Shown here: in pieces, positions 8,750 through 21,820 of the stretch
How positions within the stretch are numbered: the first letter of the stretch is position 1
How the letters are laid out: each line of letters opens with the position of its first letter
NCBI GenBank assembly: GCA_947489705.1
Contig: CANLEQ010000003.1
Span: forward strand, 62,001-126,000
Length of the DNA: 64,000 nt
Source: an uncultured Paracoccaceae bacterium
GTDB taxonomy: Bacteria; Pseudomonadota; Alphaproteobacteria; Rhodobacterales; Rhodobacteraceae
Reading direction: 5' to 3'
Position numbers and translations under genes: made by a program
The notes under the pieces: generated by a model
The model's input: only the letters and a program-made list of their open reading frames with translations
The model's database searches: none
What the model was told of the DNA's origin: nothing

Positions 8750-8751
8750 CG

Positions 8752-10527
8752 TCACTTCTCCGGCGGCAGGGGGCGCAGGCGCAGCTCGCGCAGCTGCGCG
8801 GCGCTGGCCTCCGAAGGTGCTCCCATCATCAGGTCCTGCGCCTGCTGGTTCATCGGGAACATGATCACTTCGCGGATGTTCTGCTCGTCGGCCAGCAGCA
8901 TGACGATCCGGTCGATGCCGGCCGCGCAACCGCCATGGGGCGGCGCGCCGTACTGGAACGCGTTGACCATGCCGCCGAACCGGGCGCGCACCTCCTCTTC
9001 GGGGTAGCCCGCGATCTCGAACGCCTTGAACATGATCTCGGGGCGGTGGTTCCGGATCGCACCGGATACCAGCTCGTATCCGTTGCAGGCCAGATCGTAT
9101 TGATATCCCAGAACTTCCAGCGGATCACCCTCGAGCGCGTCCATCCCGCCCTGCGGCATCGAGAACGGGTTGTGCGAGAAGTCGATCCGGCCCTCGTCAT
9201 CCTGTTCGTACATCGGGAAATCGACGATCCAGGCAAAGGCGAAACGGTCTTTCTCGGTCAGGTCGAGCTCGTCGCCGATCACGGTGCGCGCACGACCCGC
9301 GACCCCTTCGAAATCGGCCGGCTTGCCGCCGAGGAAGAAGGCCGCGTCGCCCACCCCGAGGCCCAGCTGCTCGCGGATCGCCTCGGTCCGCTCGGGGCCG
9401 ATATTCTTGGCCAGCGGTCCTGCGGCCTCGAGCCCCTCGCCCTGATCGCGCCAGAAGATGTAGCCCATCCCCGGCAGGCCCTGTTCCTGGGCGAACTTGT
9501 TCATCCGGTCGCAGAACTTGCGCGAGCCGCCGCCCGGCGCGGGAATGGCGCGGATCTGGGTGCCGTCTTGCTCCAGGAGCTTGGCGAAGATGGCGAAGCC
9601 CGACCCTTCGAAATGCTCGGAGACGACGTGCATCTTGATCGGGTTGCGCAGGTCGGGCTTGTCGGTGCCGTACCAGAGGGCCGCGTCGCGGTAGGAGATC
9701 CGCTCGAATGTCTGGTCCACCTTGCGGCCGCCGCCGAACCGCTCGAAGCAGCCTCGCACGACGGGCTCGATAGTGGCGAAGACATCCTCCTGTTCCACGA
9801 ACGACATCTCGAGGTCGAGCTGGTAGAAATCGGTGGGCGAACGGTCGGCGCGCGGATCCTCGTCGCGGAAACACGGCGCGATCTGGAAATACTTGTCGAA
9901 GCCCGACACCATGATCAGCTGCTTGAATTGCTGCGGCGCCTGCGGGAGGGCGTAGAACTTGCCGGGATGGAGCCGCGAGGGCACGAGGAAATCGCGCGCG
10001 CCCTCGGGCGAGGAGGCGGTCAGGATCGGCGTCTGGTATTCGTTGAAACCAAGGCCCCACATCCGCTCGCGCAGGTCGCGCACCACATCGGACCGCATCA
10101 CCATGTTCTGGTGCAGTCCCTGCCGGCGCAGATCGAGGAAGCGGTACTTCAGCCGCGTCTCCTCGGGGTAGTCCTGCTCTCCGAAGACCGGGAGCGGCAG
10201 CTCGTCGGCGCGGCCGAGGATCTCGATGCCGCGGGCATAGACCTCGATCTCGCCGGTCGGGATCTTGGAGTTCACGAGGCTGTCGTCGCGGGCCTTGACC
10301 GATCCGTCGATGCGGATGCACCACTCGCTGCGCACCATCTCCATTTCCGGGAAGATCGGACTGTCAGGATCGCAGATCACCTGCGTCATGCCGTAATGGT
10401 CGCGCAGGTCGACGAACAGCACGCCGCCGTGGTCGCGCACCCGGTGGACCCAGCCGGCCAGACGCACGTCGTCGCCCACGTGGCTCTTGTCCAGATCGGC
10501 GCAGGTATGGCTGCGATAGGCGTGCAT
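8752..10527 (-). CDS. aspS: Aspartate--tRNA ligase
   Basis: Class II aminoacyl-tRNA synthetase charging tRNA-Asp, 591 residues, the normal length of the bacterial type. The anticodon-binding OB domain is at the N-terminus ([20 protein letters not shown]). Class II motif 2 is [20 protein letters not shown], and motif 3 is [19 protein letters not shown] near the C-terminus. The bacterial GAD insertion lies in the middle. The ATG at 10527 is chosen because the MHAYRSHTC start fits the family. It is divergent from the methyltransferase gene with a 187-base gap that must hold both promoters. Confidence 0.97.
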   Translation of the reverse strand: MHAYRSHTCADLDKSHVGDDVRLAGWVHRVRDHGGVLFVDLRDHYGMTQVICDPDSPIFPEMEMVRSEWCIRIDGSVKARDDSLVNSKIPTGEIEVYARGIEILGRADELPLPVFGEQDYPEETRLKYRFLDLRRQGLHQNMVMRSDVVRDLRERMWGLGFNEYQTPILTASSPEGARDFLVPSRLHPGKFYALPQAPQQFKQLIMVSGFDKYFQIAPCFRDEDPRADRSPTDFYQLDLEMSFVEQEDVFATIEPVVRGCFERFGGGRKVDQTFERISYRDAALWYGTDKPDLRNPIKMHVVSEHFEGSGFAIFAKLLEQDGTQIRAIPAPGGGSRKFCDRMNKFAQEQGLPGMGYIFWRDQGEGLEAAGPLAKNIGPERTEAIREQLGLGVGDAAFFLGGKPADFEGVAGRARTVIGDELDLTEKDRFAFAWIVDFPMYEQDDEGRIDFSHNPFSMPQGGMDALEGDPLEVLGYQYDLACNGYELVSGAIRNHRPEIMFKAFEIAGYPEEEVRARFGGMVNAFQYGAPPHGGCAAGIDRIVMLLADEQNIREVIMFPMNQQAQDLMMGAPSEASAAQLRELRLRPLPPEK

Positions 10528-10714
10528 GGAGCGTCCCTTCGATGGCTTCAAACGACTTCGCGCATACACAAGCCCACCGGAGGGAAGTCAAGCGCGGGGA
10601 CGCCTACCGTACCAAGTGGAGGGTTGCATCCGCGCGCAAATATCGCAGGTTAACTTTTTGTGAGCGATACTGCGGGGATCGGCGCCCCGCCATACGAGGA
10701 GCGAGAGTAGACCG

Positions 10715-11911
10715 ATGTGGGATCGGATGTTCGAACGCATTGCGCGCGATGTCTTTCGGGACGGGACGATAGAAATCACCCTGCCCTCCGGGCGCAGGTT
10801 CACCACCGGATCGGGCGGCCCCGAGATCGCGGTCAAGATCACCGATCCGACCTTGCCCAGACGGATCGTGACCAATCCGGATCTGGGCCTCGGCGAAGGA
10901 TACATGGACGGTTCCATCGAGATCGAGGGCGACGACTTGCGGGGGCTCATGGACATCACGATGCACAACCTGTCGTCTGGCAACCGCACCCGCATCCACG
11001 ACATGCACAACACGCTGGGCCGGCACATGCGCCGGCTGAGCCAGTGGAACCCAATGAGCCGCGCGCGGCAAAACGTGGCGCATCACTACGACCTTTCGGC
11101 GGAGCTCTACGACATCTTCCTCGATGCCGACCGGCAATATAGCTGCGCCTATTTCCGGCACGACGACAACAGCCTCGAACAGGCGCAGGCCGACAAGAAG
11201 AGGCATATCGCCGAAAAGCTCGTGATCGAGCCGGGGATGGAGATCCTCGACATCGGCTGCGGATGGGGGGGCATGGCGCTGACGCTGGCGCGGGATTTCG
11301 ACGCGCGGGTGACGGGCGTGACGCTTTCGCACGAGCAGCATGCCTTTGCCGAACGCCGCGCCCGCGAGGAGGGCCTCGATGATCGCGTCGAGTTCCTCCT
11401 GCAGGATTACCGCGCGATCGACCGGACGTTCGACCGGATCGTCTCGGTGGGCATGTTCGAGCATGTGGGCGCGCCCCATTACGACGAATATTTCGGCAAG
11501 GTGCGCGAGATGCTGCGCCCCGACGGGATCGCGCTCATCCACACGATCGGGCGGACCAATCCGCCGGGCGCGACATCACCCTGGATCGCGAAATACATCT
11601 TTCCAGGTGGCTATGTTCCGGCATTGTCGGAAATGAGCGCCGCGTTCGAGCGTCAGGCGCTCGGCTCGACCGATATCGAGGTGTGGCGGCTGCATTACGC
11701 CAAGACCCTCAACCACTGGGAGCGCCGCTTTTCCGAAGGGATCGAGAAGGCCCGCGCGATCTACGACGACCGATTCTGCCGGATGTGGCGCTATTATCTC
11801 ATCGCGTCGGAAATGAGTTTCGTGCACGGCCAGCAGGTCGTCTTCCAGGCGCAGCTCGCCCATCGCAAGGACGCCGTACCGATCACGCGCGACTACCTCT
11901 ACCGCAACTGA
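10715..11911 (+). CDS. Cyclopropane-fatty-acyl-phospholipid synthase family methyltransferase
   Basis: A 398-residue S-adenosylmethionine-dependent enzyme of the cyclopropane fatty acid synthase family, which methylenates unsaturated acyl chains of membrane phospholipids. The N-terminal part (to about 115) matches the CFA lipid-binding domain. The methyltransferase domain has NVAHHYDLSAELYDIFLD, the AdoMet loop EILDIGCGWGGMALTLA, and VSVGMFEHVGAPHYDEYF; the C-terminal DDRFCRMWRYYL segment is also family-typical. Related enzymes in this group can make methylated or furan fatty acids, so the exact product is uncertain. It stands alone between aspS and carB. Confidence 0.88.
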   Translation: MWDRMFERIARDVFRDGTIEITLPSGRRFTTGSGGPEIAVKITDPTLPRRIVTNPDLGLGEGYMDGSIEIEGDDLRGLMDITMHNLSSGNRTRIHDMHNTLGRHMRRLSQWNPMSRARQNVAHHYDLSAELYDIFLDADRQYSCAYFRHDDNSLEQAQADKKRHIAEKLVIEPGMEILDIGCGWGGMALTLARDFDARVTGVTLSHEQHAFAERRAREEGLDDRVEFLLQDYRAIDRTFDRIVSVGMFEHVGAPHYDEYFGKVREMLRPDGIALIHTIGRTNPPGATSPWIAKYIFPGGYVPALSEMSAAFERQALGSTDIEVWRLHYAKTLNHWERRFSEGIEKARAIYDDRFCRMWRYYLIASEMSFVHGQQVVFQAQLAHRKDAVPITRDYLYRN

Positions 11912-11939
11912 GCCGGCGGCGGCCGCCCCCGGAATGACC

Positions 11940-11967
11940 TTGCGCCCTCTCCCTGCGGGGCTATAAC
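11940..11967 (+). promoter_or_regulatory. Predicted carB promoter
   Basis: TTGCGC (11940-11945) and TATAAC (11962-11967) are separated by 16 bases and end 27 bases before the carB ATG. This is a good match to a housekeeping sigma promoter in a gap of only 83 bases. Confidence 0.5.
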
Positions 11968-11994
11968 GCCCGACGATTTGCCCCGGGGGACGCC

Positions 11995-15288
<3,294 letters not shown>

Positions 15289-15332
15289 GGCCGCGCACCT
15301 GCCGCATCAGCGAAACGCGGGACAGATTCATC

Positions 15333-15947
15333 TTGGCCAAGCTCTATTTCCACTACTCGACGATGAATGCGGGCAAGTCGACCTTGCTGCTCCAAGCGTC
15401 GCACAATTACCGCGAGCGCGGGATGGTCACCCGCCTGCTGACGGCCGCACTCGACCGGCGCGCGGGACCGGGCCGGATCGGTAGCCGGATCGGCATCGGC
15501 GAGGCGGCCGAGACCTACGGCCCCGATGACGACCTCATGCAAAGGGTGATCTCGTGGCTGCAAGAGACTGATATCGCGTGTCTTTTCGTCGACGAGGCGC
15601 AGTTCCTGACGGAGGCGCAGGTCTGGCAGCTAGCGCGGGTGGTCGACGACCTCGACGTTCCCGTCATGTGCTACGGTCTGCGCGTGGATTTCCTGGGGCA
15701 GCTCTTTCCCGGCTCTTCGGCCCTCCTGGCGCTGGCCGACGAGATGCGGGAGGTCCGCACGATCTGCCATTGCGGGCGCAAGGCCACGATGGTCGTGCGC
15801 AAGGACGAGACGGGTCGCGTCGTCACCAGCGGCGCCCAGGTCCAGATCGGCGGGAACGAGACCTATGTCTCGCTCTGCCGTCGGCACTGGCGCGAAGCGG
15901 TCGGCGACCGTCAGAGGGCGTGCGGCAACGGCTCGCCGGCCGCATAG
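15333..15947 (+). CDS. tdk: Thymidine kinase
   Basis: Type II thymidine kinase, phosphorylating thymidine in the salvage pathway; 204 residues. The P-loop MNAGKST lies close to the N-terminus, the Walker B Asp is in CLFVDEAQFL, and the zinc-ribbon cysteines are in ICHCGRKATMV with further Cys in the VSLCRRHW segment. The start must be TTG at 15333: it gives the family N-terminus LAKLYFHYSTMNAGKS, and the first in-frame ATG (15363) would cut into the P-loop. The 3' end overlaps the convergent dehydrogenase gene by 37 bases. Confidence 0.95.
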   Translation: MAKLYFHYSTMNAGKSTLLLQASHNYRERGMVTRLLTAALDRRAGPGRIGSRIGIGEAAETYGPDDDLMQRVISWLQETDIACLFVDEAQFLTEAQVWQLARVVDDLDVPVMCYGLRVDFLGQLFPGSSALLALADEMREVRTICHCGRKATMVVRKDETGRVVTSGAQVQIGGNETYVSLCRRHWREAVGDRQRACGNGSPAA

Positions 15948-16855
15948 GCGCGCAGGTTCTCCAGAACGACCTCCCCCATCACGACGCGCACGTCCATCAC
16001 CGACGTGCCCATATGCGGCAACAGCACGACCTGCTCCATTTCCCTGAGGGCGGCGGGCACCTCCGGCTCGTTCTCGTAGACGTCGAGCCCCGCCCCGGCG
16101 ATGCGCCCGGCCGCGAGCGCGTCGATCAGCGCCGCTTCGTCCACCACGTCGCCGCGCGCGATGTTGATCAGATGCGCGTCGGACCGCATGGCGGCGAGGA
16201 TGTCCGCGTCGATCAGGTGCCGCGTCGCGGGAGAGGCCGGGACCGCAAGCACGAGGATATCGACGCTGCCGGCCAGCGTCTTCAGATCCTCGACCTGCGT
16301 GGCGGGCATACCGGGATCTTCGACCCTGGAGCGGTTGTAGAACGAGACCTCCATGCCGAACCCGTGATGGCAGCGCGCCGCAATGGCCTTGCCGATCCGG
16401 CCCATCCCGACGATGCCCACATTTGCCCCGGTGATGCTCCAGCCCAGAAGATCGCCGGGATGCCAGCCCTTCCAGTCGCCGCGCCGCAGGAGCCGTTCGC
16501 CCTCGCCGGCGCGGCGTCGCACCATCGCGATGAGCGTCATGGCGATATCCGCGGTGCCTTCGGTCACCGCGCCGGGCGTATTCGTGACGGCGATCCCCTT
16601 CCGGCGCGCGGCCTCCACGTCGATATGGTTGTAGCCGACGCCGTAATTGGCCAGCAGGCCGCAACGCGGATCGCCCTCGAACGCCGCCGGGCCGATATCG
16701 TCACCGATACAGCAAAGAACGGCATCGAACTCGGCCATCCGGTCCCGCGCCGTCGCCGGCGTGAGCGGCGCGTCTTCCTGCGTCACCTCGTAGAGCTCGC
16801 GCACCTGCGCGAGCGTCTCGTCGGGCAGCCAGCGGCTGACGAACAATGTCTTCAA
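15911..16855 (-). CDS. D-2-hydroxyacid dehydrogenase (glycerate/glyoxylate reductase type)
   Basis: A 314-residue NAD(P)-dependent oxidoreductase of the D-isomer-specific 2-hydroxyacid dehydrogenase family. The Rossmann loop is GANVGIVGMGRIGKAIA, the family signature is LINIARGDVVDEAAL (active-site Arg), and the catalytic pair is in YENEPEV (Glu) and LLPHMGTSV (His). NYGVGYNHIDVEAARRKGI is also typical. The sequence looks most like D-glycerate dehydrogenase or glyoxylate/hydroxypyruvate reductase, but the substrate is inferred only from similarity. It overlaps csaA upstream by 4 bases (ATGA), so the two are coupled. Confidence 0.85.
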   Translation of the reverse strand: MKTLFVSRWLPDETLAQVRELYEVTQEDAPLTPATARDRMAEFDAVLCCIGDDIGPAAFEGDPRCGLLANYGVGYNHIDVEAARRKGIAVTNTPGAVTEGTADIAMTLIAMVRRRAGEGERLLRRGDWKGWHPGDLLGWSITGANVGIVGMGRIGKAIAARCHHGFGMEVSFYNRSRVEDPGMPATQVEDLKTLAGSVDILVLAVPASPATRHLIDADILAAMRSDAHLINIARGDVVDEAALIDALAAGRIAGAGLDVYENEPEVPAALREMEQVVLLPHMGTSVMDVRVVMGEVVLENLRAYAAGEPLPHAL

Positions 16856-17187
16856 TGCAGTCTTCCTCCATCCGGAACCGTTTGATCGGGCGTCACCAGA
16901 ACCACCTCGCCCGAGGCGTCGGGAAGGCCCAGAACCAGGACCTCCGACATGACCGGTCCGATCTGGCGCGGCGGGAAATTGACAACCGCAAGCACCTGAC
17001 GGCCCACCAGATCCCCGGGCGCGTAATGTGCCGTGATCTGCGCGGAGCTTCGCTTTTCACCGAGATCGCCGCCGAAATCGATCCAGAGCTTGATTGCTGG
17101 CTTTCGCGCCTCGGGAAAAGGCTCCGCACGCGTGACGGTGCCCGCGCGGATGTCGAGCTTCAGGAAATCCTCGTAGCGCGCGGTCAT
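16852..17187 (-). CDS. csaA: tRNA-binding protein, CsaA type
   Basis: A 111-residue protein made of a single EMAP-II/Trbp111-like OB fold. It begins MTARYEDFLKLDIRAGTVTRAE and contains KLWIDFGGDLGEKRSSAQIT and VVNFPPRQIGPVMSEVLVLG, the hallmarks of CsaA. In Bacillus CsaA is described as a chaperone-like protein linked to secretion and as a tRNA-binding dimer; its role in alphaproteobacteria is not known. It is the first gene of a two-gene unit. The start at 17187 gives the normal length. Confidence 0.88.
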   Translation of the reverse strand: MTARYEDFLKLDIRAGTVTRAEPFPEARKPAIKLWIDFGGDLGEKRSSAQITAHYAPGDLVGRQVLAVVNFPPRQIGPVMSEVLVLGLPDASGEVVLVTPDQTVPDGGRLH

Positions 17188-17377
17188 GATACGAGATCGC
17201 GCGAGCCGGCGCGCGGCTCGGGCGGTTTCCGATCCGTCCGGTCGCCGCCCGCGAGGGGACACAGGGCCGCCTGCCGGGCGTTCACGCTCATCGACATCGT
17301 CTTCCGTCGCATCGACTTACCTCACCACATCGCGGAATGCCCGGCGACATACCCCCCTCGGGAGGACCGGGCGCCCG

Positions 17378-17881
17378 TCAGGCGTGGCCGAACGCCTCGG
17401 CGATAGCCACGTTCAGAGCCTCGTCGGGGCTGCGCCCGCCCCACCCGACAAGCTGGAACGCGGGATAGAACCGCTCGGCGGCGGCGATCGCGGACGCGAT
17501 CATGCGGTCGATCTGTTCCGGGCTGGCCATCTGGCCGCCGGTCAGGACCAGACCGTAGCGATAGACCATCAGTCGCGGTTCGAGCCAGTAGGTGAAGGCC
17601 CCCGACCAGATATGGTCGTTGGCGGAATTCAGCACCTCGTAGATCAGGGGAAGGCGATCCTCGGGCGGCTCCATCTCGAACGTGCAGATCAGGCGAAGCG
17701 TTTCGTCCTGAGGCGCCCAGGCCAGCGTCAACGCATAGCTGCGCCATTGACCTTCCACCAGCATCGAGATCTGATCGTCGTCGACCCGATCGAATTGCCA
17801 GCGATTATGTTCGGCCAGATGTTCGACGATATCGATGGGGTCCAGTTCATCCGTCTGGAACGCCTGCTGGGTCAGCGCCAT
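17378..17881 (-). CDS. YbjN-domain protein
   Basis: A 167-residue soluble protein of the YbjN family (fold related to type III secretion chaperones). Characteristic parts are the N-terminal DIVEHLAEHNRWQFDRVDDDQISMLVEG and the middle TLRLICTFEMEPPEDRLPLIYEVLNSAND, given here in shortened form from residues near 15-95. E. coli YbjN is linked to stress and motility regulation, but no biochemical role is settled. It is a single gene between csaA and recR; ATG at 17881 was chosen because the longer frame upstream has low-quality composition. Confidence 0.82.
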   Translation of the reverse strand: MALTQQAFQTDELDPIDIVEHLAEHNRWQFDRVDDDQISMLVEGQWRSYALTLAWAPQDETLRLICTFEMEPPEDRLPLIYEVLNSANDHIWSGAFTYWLEPRLMVYRYGLVLTGGQMASPEQIDRMIASAIAAAERFYPAFQLVGWGGRSPDEALNVAIAEAFGHA

Positions 17882-18074
17882 GCGCGGCCTCGCTCTGTTT
17901 CGCCCGGGCCTTTCGCGGCCTCTATGGCTTGGTGACTGCTCAAGGATAAGCGTCACGTTTCGACGCCCCTCACCAAATATGGTGTGGCAACGAATCGCAC
18001 CTGTAAAGGCCATAATGCGAGGCAAGCGCAGGAAGATGTGGACAGCCGTTATTTCCGGACGCCCGCGCCGATTC

Positions 18075-18674
18075 TCAGAGGGCCCGGCGCGAGCGCAGCG
18101 CGGCGCCGATGGTTCCGTCGTCGAGATAGTCGAGCTCGCCGCCGATCGGCACGCCCTGGGCCAGCGAGGTGACCGTGACGTTCCGGCCCTGCATCTGATC
18201 GGCGATGTAATGCGCGGTCGTCTGGCCATCGACGGTAGTATTGAGGGCGAGGATCACCTCGGTGATCCCGTCCCGCCCGACCCGGTCGAGTAGATGCGGG
18301 ATCCGCAGATCCTCAGGCCCGACTGCATCGAGCGCCGAGAGCGTGCCGCCGAGCACATGGTAGCGCCCGCGAAAGACGCCCGCACGCTCCATCGCCCAGA
18401 GATCGGCGACATCCTCGACCACGCAGACCTCGCCGGTCGCGCGCTTGTCGGAGGTGCAGATGTCGCAGATCTCGCTGGTGCCGATATTGCCGCAATTGAT
18501 GCAGGGCTTGACCGTCTCGGCCACATCGGCGAGCGCCTGGGCCAGCGGGCGCATCAGCTGCCCGCGCTTCTTGATGAGGTGCAGCACAGCGCGGCGCGCC
18601 GAGCGCGGCCCGAGCCCCGGCAACCTCGCCATCAGGTCGATCAGCGCCTGGACGTCGTTTCCCGCGGCACGCAT
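18075..18674 (-). CDS. recR: Recombination mediator protein RecR
   Basis: Works with RecF and RecO in RecA loading at gaps. It is 199 residues, as usual. The N-terminal helix-hairpin-helix region is [20 protein letters not shown]; the zinc finger is [16 protein letters not shown]; the Toprim domain follows with [17 protein letters not shown] and [20 protein letters not shown]. It is the last gene of dnaX-ybaB-recR, with 3 bases between the ybaB stop and this start. Confidence 0.96.
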   Translation of the reverse strand: MRAAGNDVQALIDLMARLPGLGPRSARRAVLHLIKKRGQLMRPLAQALADVAETVKPCINCGNIGTSEICDICTSDKRATGEVCVVEDVADLWAMERAGVFRGRYHVLGGTLSALDAVGPEDLRIPHLLDRVGRDGITEVILALNTTVDGQTTAHYIADQMQGRNVTVTSLAQGVPIGGELDYLDDGTIGAALRSRRAL

Positions 18675-18677
18675 GCG

Positions 18678-19022
18678 CTAGAAGGGCAGCTTCATGCCGG
18701 GCGGCAGACCCATGCCTTCGGTCAGTTTCTGCATCTCTTCCTGGGACCGCGCGGAGGCCTTGAGCTGCGCGTCCTTGATCGCGGCGAGGATCAGATCCTC
18801 GACCACTTCCTTCTCGTCGGCGTTGAAGATCGACGGATCGACGTCGAGGCCGATGAGTTCGCCCTTGGCGGTCGCCGTGGCCTTGACCAGACCCGCGCCG
18901 GATTCGCCGGTGACCTCGATGCTGCGCAGTTCCTCCTGCAGGCTTTCCATCTTGCCCTGCATGTCCTTCGCCGCGGCCATCATCTTGGTCATGTCGCCAA
19001 GACCGCCCATTCCCTTGAACAT
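18678..19022 (-). CDS. YbaB/EbfC nucleoid-associated protein
   Basis: A 114-residue YbaB/EbfC DNA-binding protein, usually encoded between dnaX and recR as here. It starts MFKGMGGLGDMTKMMAAAKD and has the coiled-coil helix MQGKMESLQEELRSIEV followed by a beta-rich core with LDVDPSIF, and a helical C-terminus. The family forms dimeric tweezers that bind DNA without strong sequence preference. It is in the middle of the dnaX operon, 90 bases after dnaX. Confidence 0.93.
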   Translation of the reverse strand: MFKGMGGLGDMTKMMAAAKDMQGKMESLQEELRSIEVTGESGAGLVKATATAKGELIGLDVDPSIFNADEKEVVEDLILAAIKDAQLKASARSQEEMQKLTEGMGLPPGMKLPF

Positions 19023-19112
19023 CGTCGGATCTCCTGCCTGTGTTCTCGCTGCCCCCTCAGATACGAACGGGCGGCCGGTTTCGCAAGCGAGCGGAGGGAT
19101 TCTCCGCGCGCC

Positions 19113-20873
19113 TCACTCGTCGGCGAAGGGGTCCCATTCGTCCTCGACCTCGGGCAATGCCTCGGCCGCCGCATCCGCTGCGATCTGTTCGAGAGACCGG
19201 ATCTCGATGATCTGCGCGCCCGGAAAGGTCGCGCGCACCGCCTGCATCAGCGGATGCTGCTCGGCACGCGCCCTGAGCGCTGCATCCTCGGCATCGCGCT
19301 CTTCGGCGATGGTGGCCGCACCGCCCTCCGACACGACCGACACGGCCCAGCGCACGCCGGTCCAGCCCTGCAGGCGCTGCGACAACCGCGCGGCGAGGTC
19401 GCGCGGGGCGTCGTCCGCGGGCTCGAACTCGATCCGGCCGGGCGCGTAGCGTACCAGCCGCAGGCCGGTCTCCACGTCGATCAGCAGCTTCGCGTCGCGA
19501 TTGTAGCGGATGAGCGCCACGACCGCATCGAACGTGGCGAAGCGCGCGAGAGCATCGGGCGCGCGTGCCAGCGCCGTGGCGCCGCCGCCGGGGCCGGACG
19601 GCCCGGTCGCACCGGTCGTGGCCGCGGATGCCACCGGCGCGCGACCGCCGTCGTCGGGGGGCGACTGCGCCGTGCGCTGCGAAGGGGACGCCGAGGGCTC
19701 GCCCGGCGACGGCGCGTCGCGCAGCTTGCGCAGCAGTTCCTCGGGAGGCGGCAGGTCCGCCACGTGGGTCAGGCGGATCACCGCCATCTCGGCGGCCATC
19801 ATCGCGTTGGGGGCATGCGCCACCTCTTCGAGCGCCTTGAGCAGCATCTGCCACGTGCGCGTCAGGACCCGCATCGACAGCGCCTCGGCCATGCGGCGCC
19901 CGCGGTCGCGCTCGTCGGGCCCGATGGTCGGATCGTCGGCGGCCCCCGGCGTGATCTTGATGACGCTCATCCAGTGGGTGATCTCGGCCAGGTCCCTCAG
20001 AACCGCGAGCGGATCGGCCCCGTCGGCATATTGCGTGGAGAGCTCCGAGAGCGCCGCGGCGACCTCGCCCTTCATCACCAGATCGAAGAGGTCGAGCACG
20101 CGCCCGCGATCGGCGAGCCCCAGCATCGCGCGGACCTGCTCGGCCGTGGTGCCGCCCGCGCCGTGGCTGATCGCCTGGTCCATGAGGCTCAGCGCGTCGC
20201 GCACCGAGCCTTCGGCCGAGCGCACGATGAGCGCCAGCGCGTCTTCGGCGATCTCGGCCTTTTCCCGTGTGGCGATGCCGCGCAGATGGGCCAGCATCAC
20301 CTCGGGCTCGATCCGCCGCAGGTCGAACCGCTGGCACCGCGACAGGACCGTGACCGGCACCTTGCGGATCTCGGTCGTGGCGAAGATGAACTTCACATGC
20401 GCGGGCGGTTCCTCCAGCGTCTTCAGCAGCGCGTTGAACGCCGCCGTCGAGAGCATGTGGACCTCGTCGATGATGTAGATCTTGTAGCGCGCCGAGGTGG
20501 GCGCGTACTGGACCGAATTCAGGACGTTCTCGCGGATGTCGTTGACGCCGGTCTGCGACGCGCCGTCCATCTCCATCACGTCGACATGCTGACCCTTGGC
20601 GATGGCGCGGCAGGGATCGCATTCTCCGCAGGGACTGGTCGTCGGGCCGCCCTGCCCGTCCGGCCCGATGCAGTTCATGCCCTTGGCGATGATCCGCGCG
20701 GTGGTCGTCTTGCCGGTTCCACGGATGCCCGTCATCATGAAGGCCTGCGCGATCCGGTCCGCATCGAAGGCGTTTTCCAGCGTGCGCACCATGGCATCCT
20801 GGCCGATCAGGTCGGCAAAGGTCTGCGGGCGATACTTGCGGGCGAGAACCTGATAGGCGGCAGCGTCTGACAT
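19113..20873 (-). CDS. dnaX: DNA polymerase III subunits gamma/tau
   Basis: The AAA+ clamp-loader ATPase of the replicative polymerase, 586 residues. The N-terminal signature VLARKYRPQTFADLIGQ is followed by Walker A GIRGTGKTTTARI, the zinc site with CGECDPCRAI, Walker B IYIIDEVHMLS and the arginine-finger region VLSRCQRFDLRR. About residues 380-440 are a Pro/Ser/Gly linker, and the C-terminal 140 residues fit a tau-type polymerase-binding domain. I see no slippery A-AAA-AAG site, so a frameshifted gamma form is not supported. It leads the dnaX-ybaB-recR operon. Confidence 0.96.
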   Translation of the reverse strand: MSDAAAYQVLARKYRPQTFADLIGQDAMVRTLENAFDADRIAQAFMMTGIRGTGKTTTARIIAKGMNCIGPDGQGGPTTSPCGECDPCRAIAKGQHVDVMEMDGASQTGVNDIRENVLNSVQYAPTSARYKIYIIDEVHMLSTAAFNALLKTLEEPPAHVKFIFATTEIRKVPVTVLSRCQRFDLRRIEPEVMLAHLRGIATREKAEIAEDALALIVRSAEGSVRDALSLMDQAISHGAGGTTAEQVRAMLGLADRGRVLDLFDLVMKGEVAAALSELSTQYADGADPLAVLRDLAEITHWMSVIKITPGAADDPTIGPDERDRGRRMAEALSMRVLTRTWQMLLKALEEVAHAPNAMMAAEMAVIRLTHVADLPPPEELLRKLRDAPSPGEPSASPSQRTAQSPPDDGGRAPVASAATTGATGPSGPGGGATALARAPDALARFATFDAVVALIRYNRDAKLLIDVETGLRLVRYAPGRIEFEPADDAPRDLAARLSQRLQGWTGVRWAVSVVSEGGAATIAEERDAEDAALRARAEQHPLMQAVRATFPGAQIIEIRSLEQIAADAAAEALPEVEDEWDPFADE

Positions 20874-20935
20874 GGGGGTCCTTGAGCGGGATTCGGGAGG
20901 CGCGCGGCCAGACTAGCGGCCGTCCCGTCCGGGGG

Positions 20936-21298
20936 CTAGAGCAGCCACAGCACCACGCCCAGAAGGATCGTCGCAACGCTCAGCATGAGGCAGAGCGCGG
21001 TGATGCGGCGCATCGGCTGCGCGCGACAGGCGCGCGCGGCGAGCGAACGGTTGTTGGCCCGCGCCTCGAACCAGCCGGCCACGAACACGCCGAGCGACGC
21101 GAGCAGGAACAGCGACGCCACCGCCTTCGGCAGCCAGGTAGGCTCGGCCGGTCCGAAGACCGCTTGCAGCGCGATCGCGACGACGACGCAAGTCAGACCG
21201 GTCCGGATCCAGCCGGCGAACGTCCGCTCGGCGGCGAGGAGCGTGCGATCCTCTGCCCAGTCGGTACGATCCTGCGCCATCTTGTTCTTCGGGTTCAT
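20936..21298 (-). CDS. DUF202-family membrane protein
   Basis: A 120-residue protein of the DUF202 (YidH-like) family. The signature DRTLLAAERTFAGWIRTGL precedes three membrane helices (about residues 32-50, 56-76 and 97-119). The function of the family is unknown; some homologues are called inner-membrane phosphate-starvation or SPX/VTC-accessory proteins. It is a single gene upstream of, and in the same direction as, dnaX, with 62 bases between them. The first of two possible starts (MNPKNK, then MAQDRT six codons later) is taken. Confidence 0.8.
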   Translation of the reverse strand: MNPKNKMAQDRTDWAEDRTLLAAERTFAGWIRTGLTCVVVAIALQAVFGPAEPTWLPKAVASLFLLASLGVFVAGWFEARANNRSLAARACRAQPMRRITALCLMLSVATILLGVVLWLL

Positions 21299-21468
21299 GC
21301 AGATCTTCTAGCGCATTTGCCCCACCATGCCACGAAGGATCGTCGTTCCGGGACAGGCCGCCTCACGGTCGATCGACATGCTTGCCGAGGGTCGGCCGGG
21401 CGCTTCTTCAGAGTGGTCGCGCGCGAGCGCGAAGGGGCTTCGACGTCAAATACGCTCCGGGAAACAAG

Positions 21469-21500
21469 AAAGGCCCGCCGATCGGAATCGGCGAGCCTTT
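21469..21500 (-). terminator. Rho-independent terminator of acpP
   Basis: A 14-bp stem with one mismatch (AAAGGCCCGCCGAT at 21469-21482 and ATCGGCGAGCCTTT at 21487-21500, 4-base loop), 80 bases beyond the acpP stop. Read on the reverse strand it ends in CCTTTCTTGTTT, a T-rich tail. Confidence 0.75.
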
Positions 21501-21580
21501 CGGTCTTAATGGCGGCGCCCGCCGGCGAGGATGAGATCGCTACGGCGCTCTCTCGGGCGGGACCGCGAAGGAAGCCGGGT

Positions 21581-21820
21581 TCAGACCGCTTCCTTGATGA
21601 ACTTCACGGCGTCGCCGAACGTCTGGATCGTCTCGGCGGCATCGTCGGGGATCTCGATCCCGAACTCTTCCTCGAACGCCATGACCAACTCGACGGTGTC
21701 GAGGCTGTCGGCCCCCAGATCGTCGATGAACGAGGCGTTCTCGGTCACTTTCTCTTCTTCCACGCCGAGATGTTCCACAACGATCTTCCTGACGCGCGTC
21801 TCGATATCGCCTTCGCTCAT
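21581..21820 (-). CDS. acpP: Acyl carrier protein
   Basis: Carries growing acyl chains on a 4'-phosphopantetheine arm in type II fatty-acid synthesis. The 79-residue acidic protein has the prosthetic-group motif [14 protein letters not shown], with the modified Ser in DSL, followed by the acidic helix [21 protein letters not shown] sequence and AAGGACAGG upstream give a good ribosome site. It is downstream of fabD-fabG in the usual order, but has its own promoter and a terminator. The 189-base gap to fabG supports separate, high-level transcription. Confidence 0.98.
   Translation of the reverse strand: MSEGDIETRVRKIVVEHLGVEEEKVTENASFIDDLGADSLDTVELVMAFEEEFGIEIPDDAAETIQTFGDAVKFIKEAV

Noticed and set aside
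19113-20873. A programmed frameshift site in dnaX
   Set aside because: No A-AAA-AAG-like slippery run is visible in the gene, so a gamma form by frameshift is not supported.
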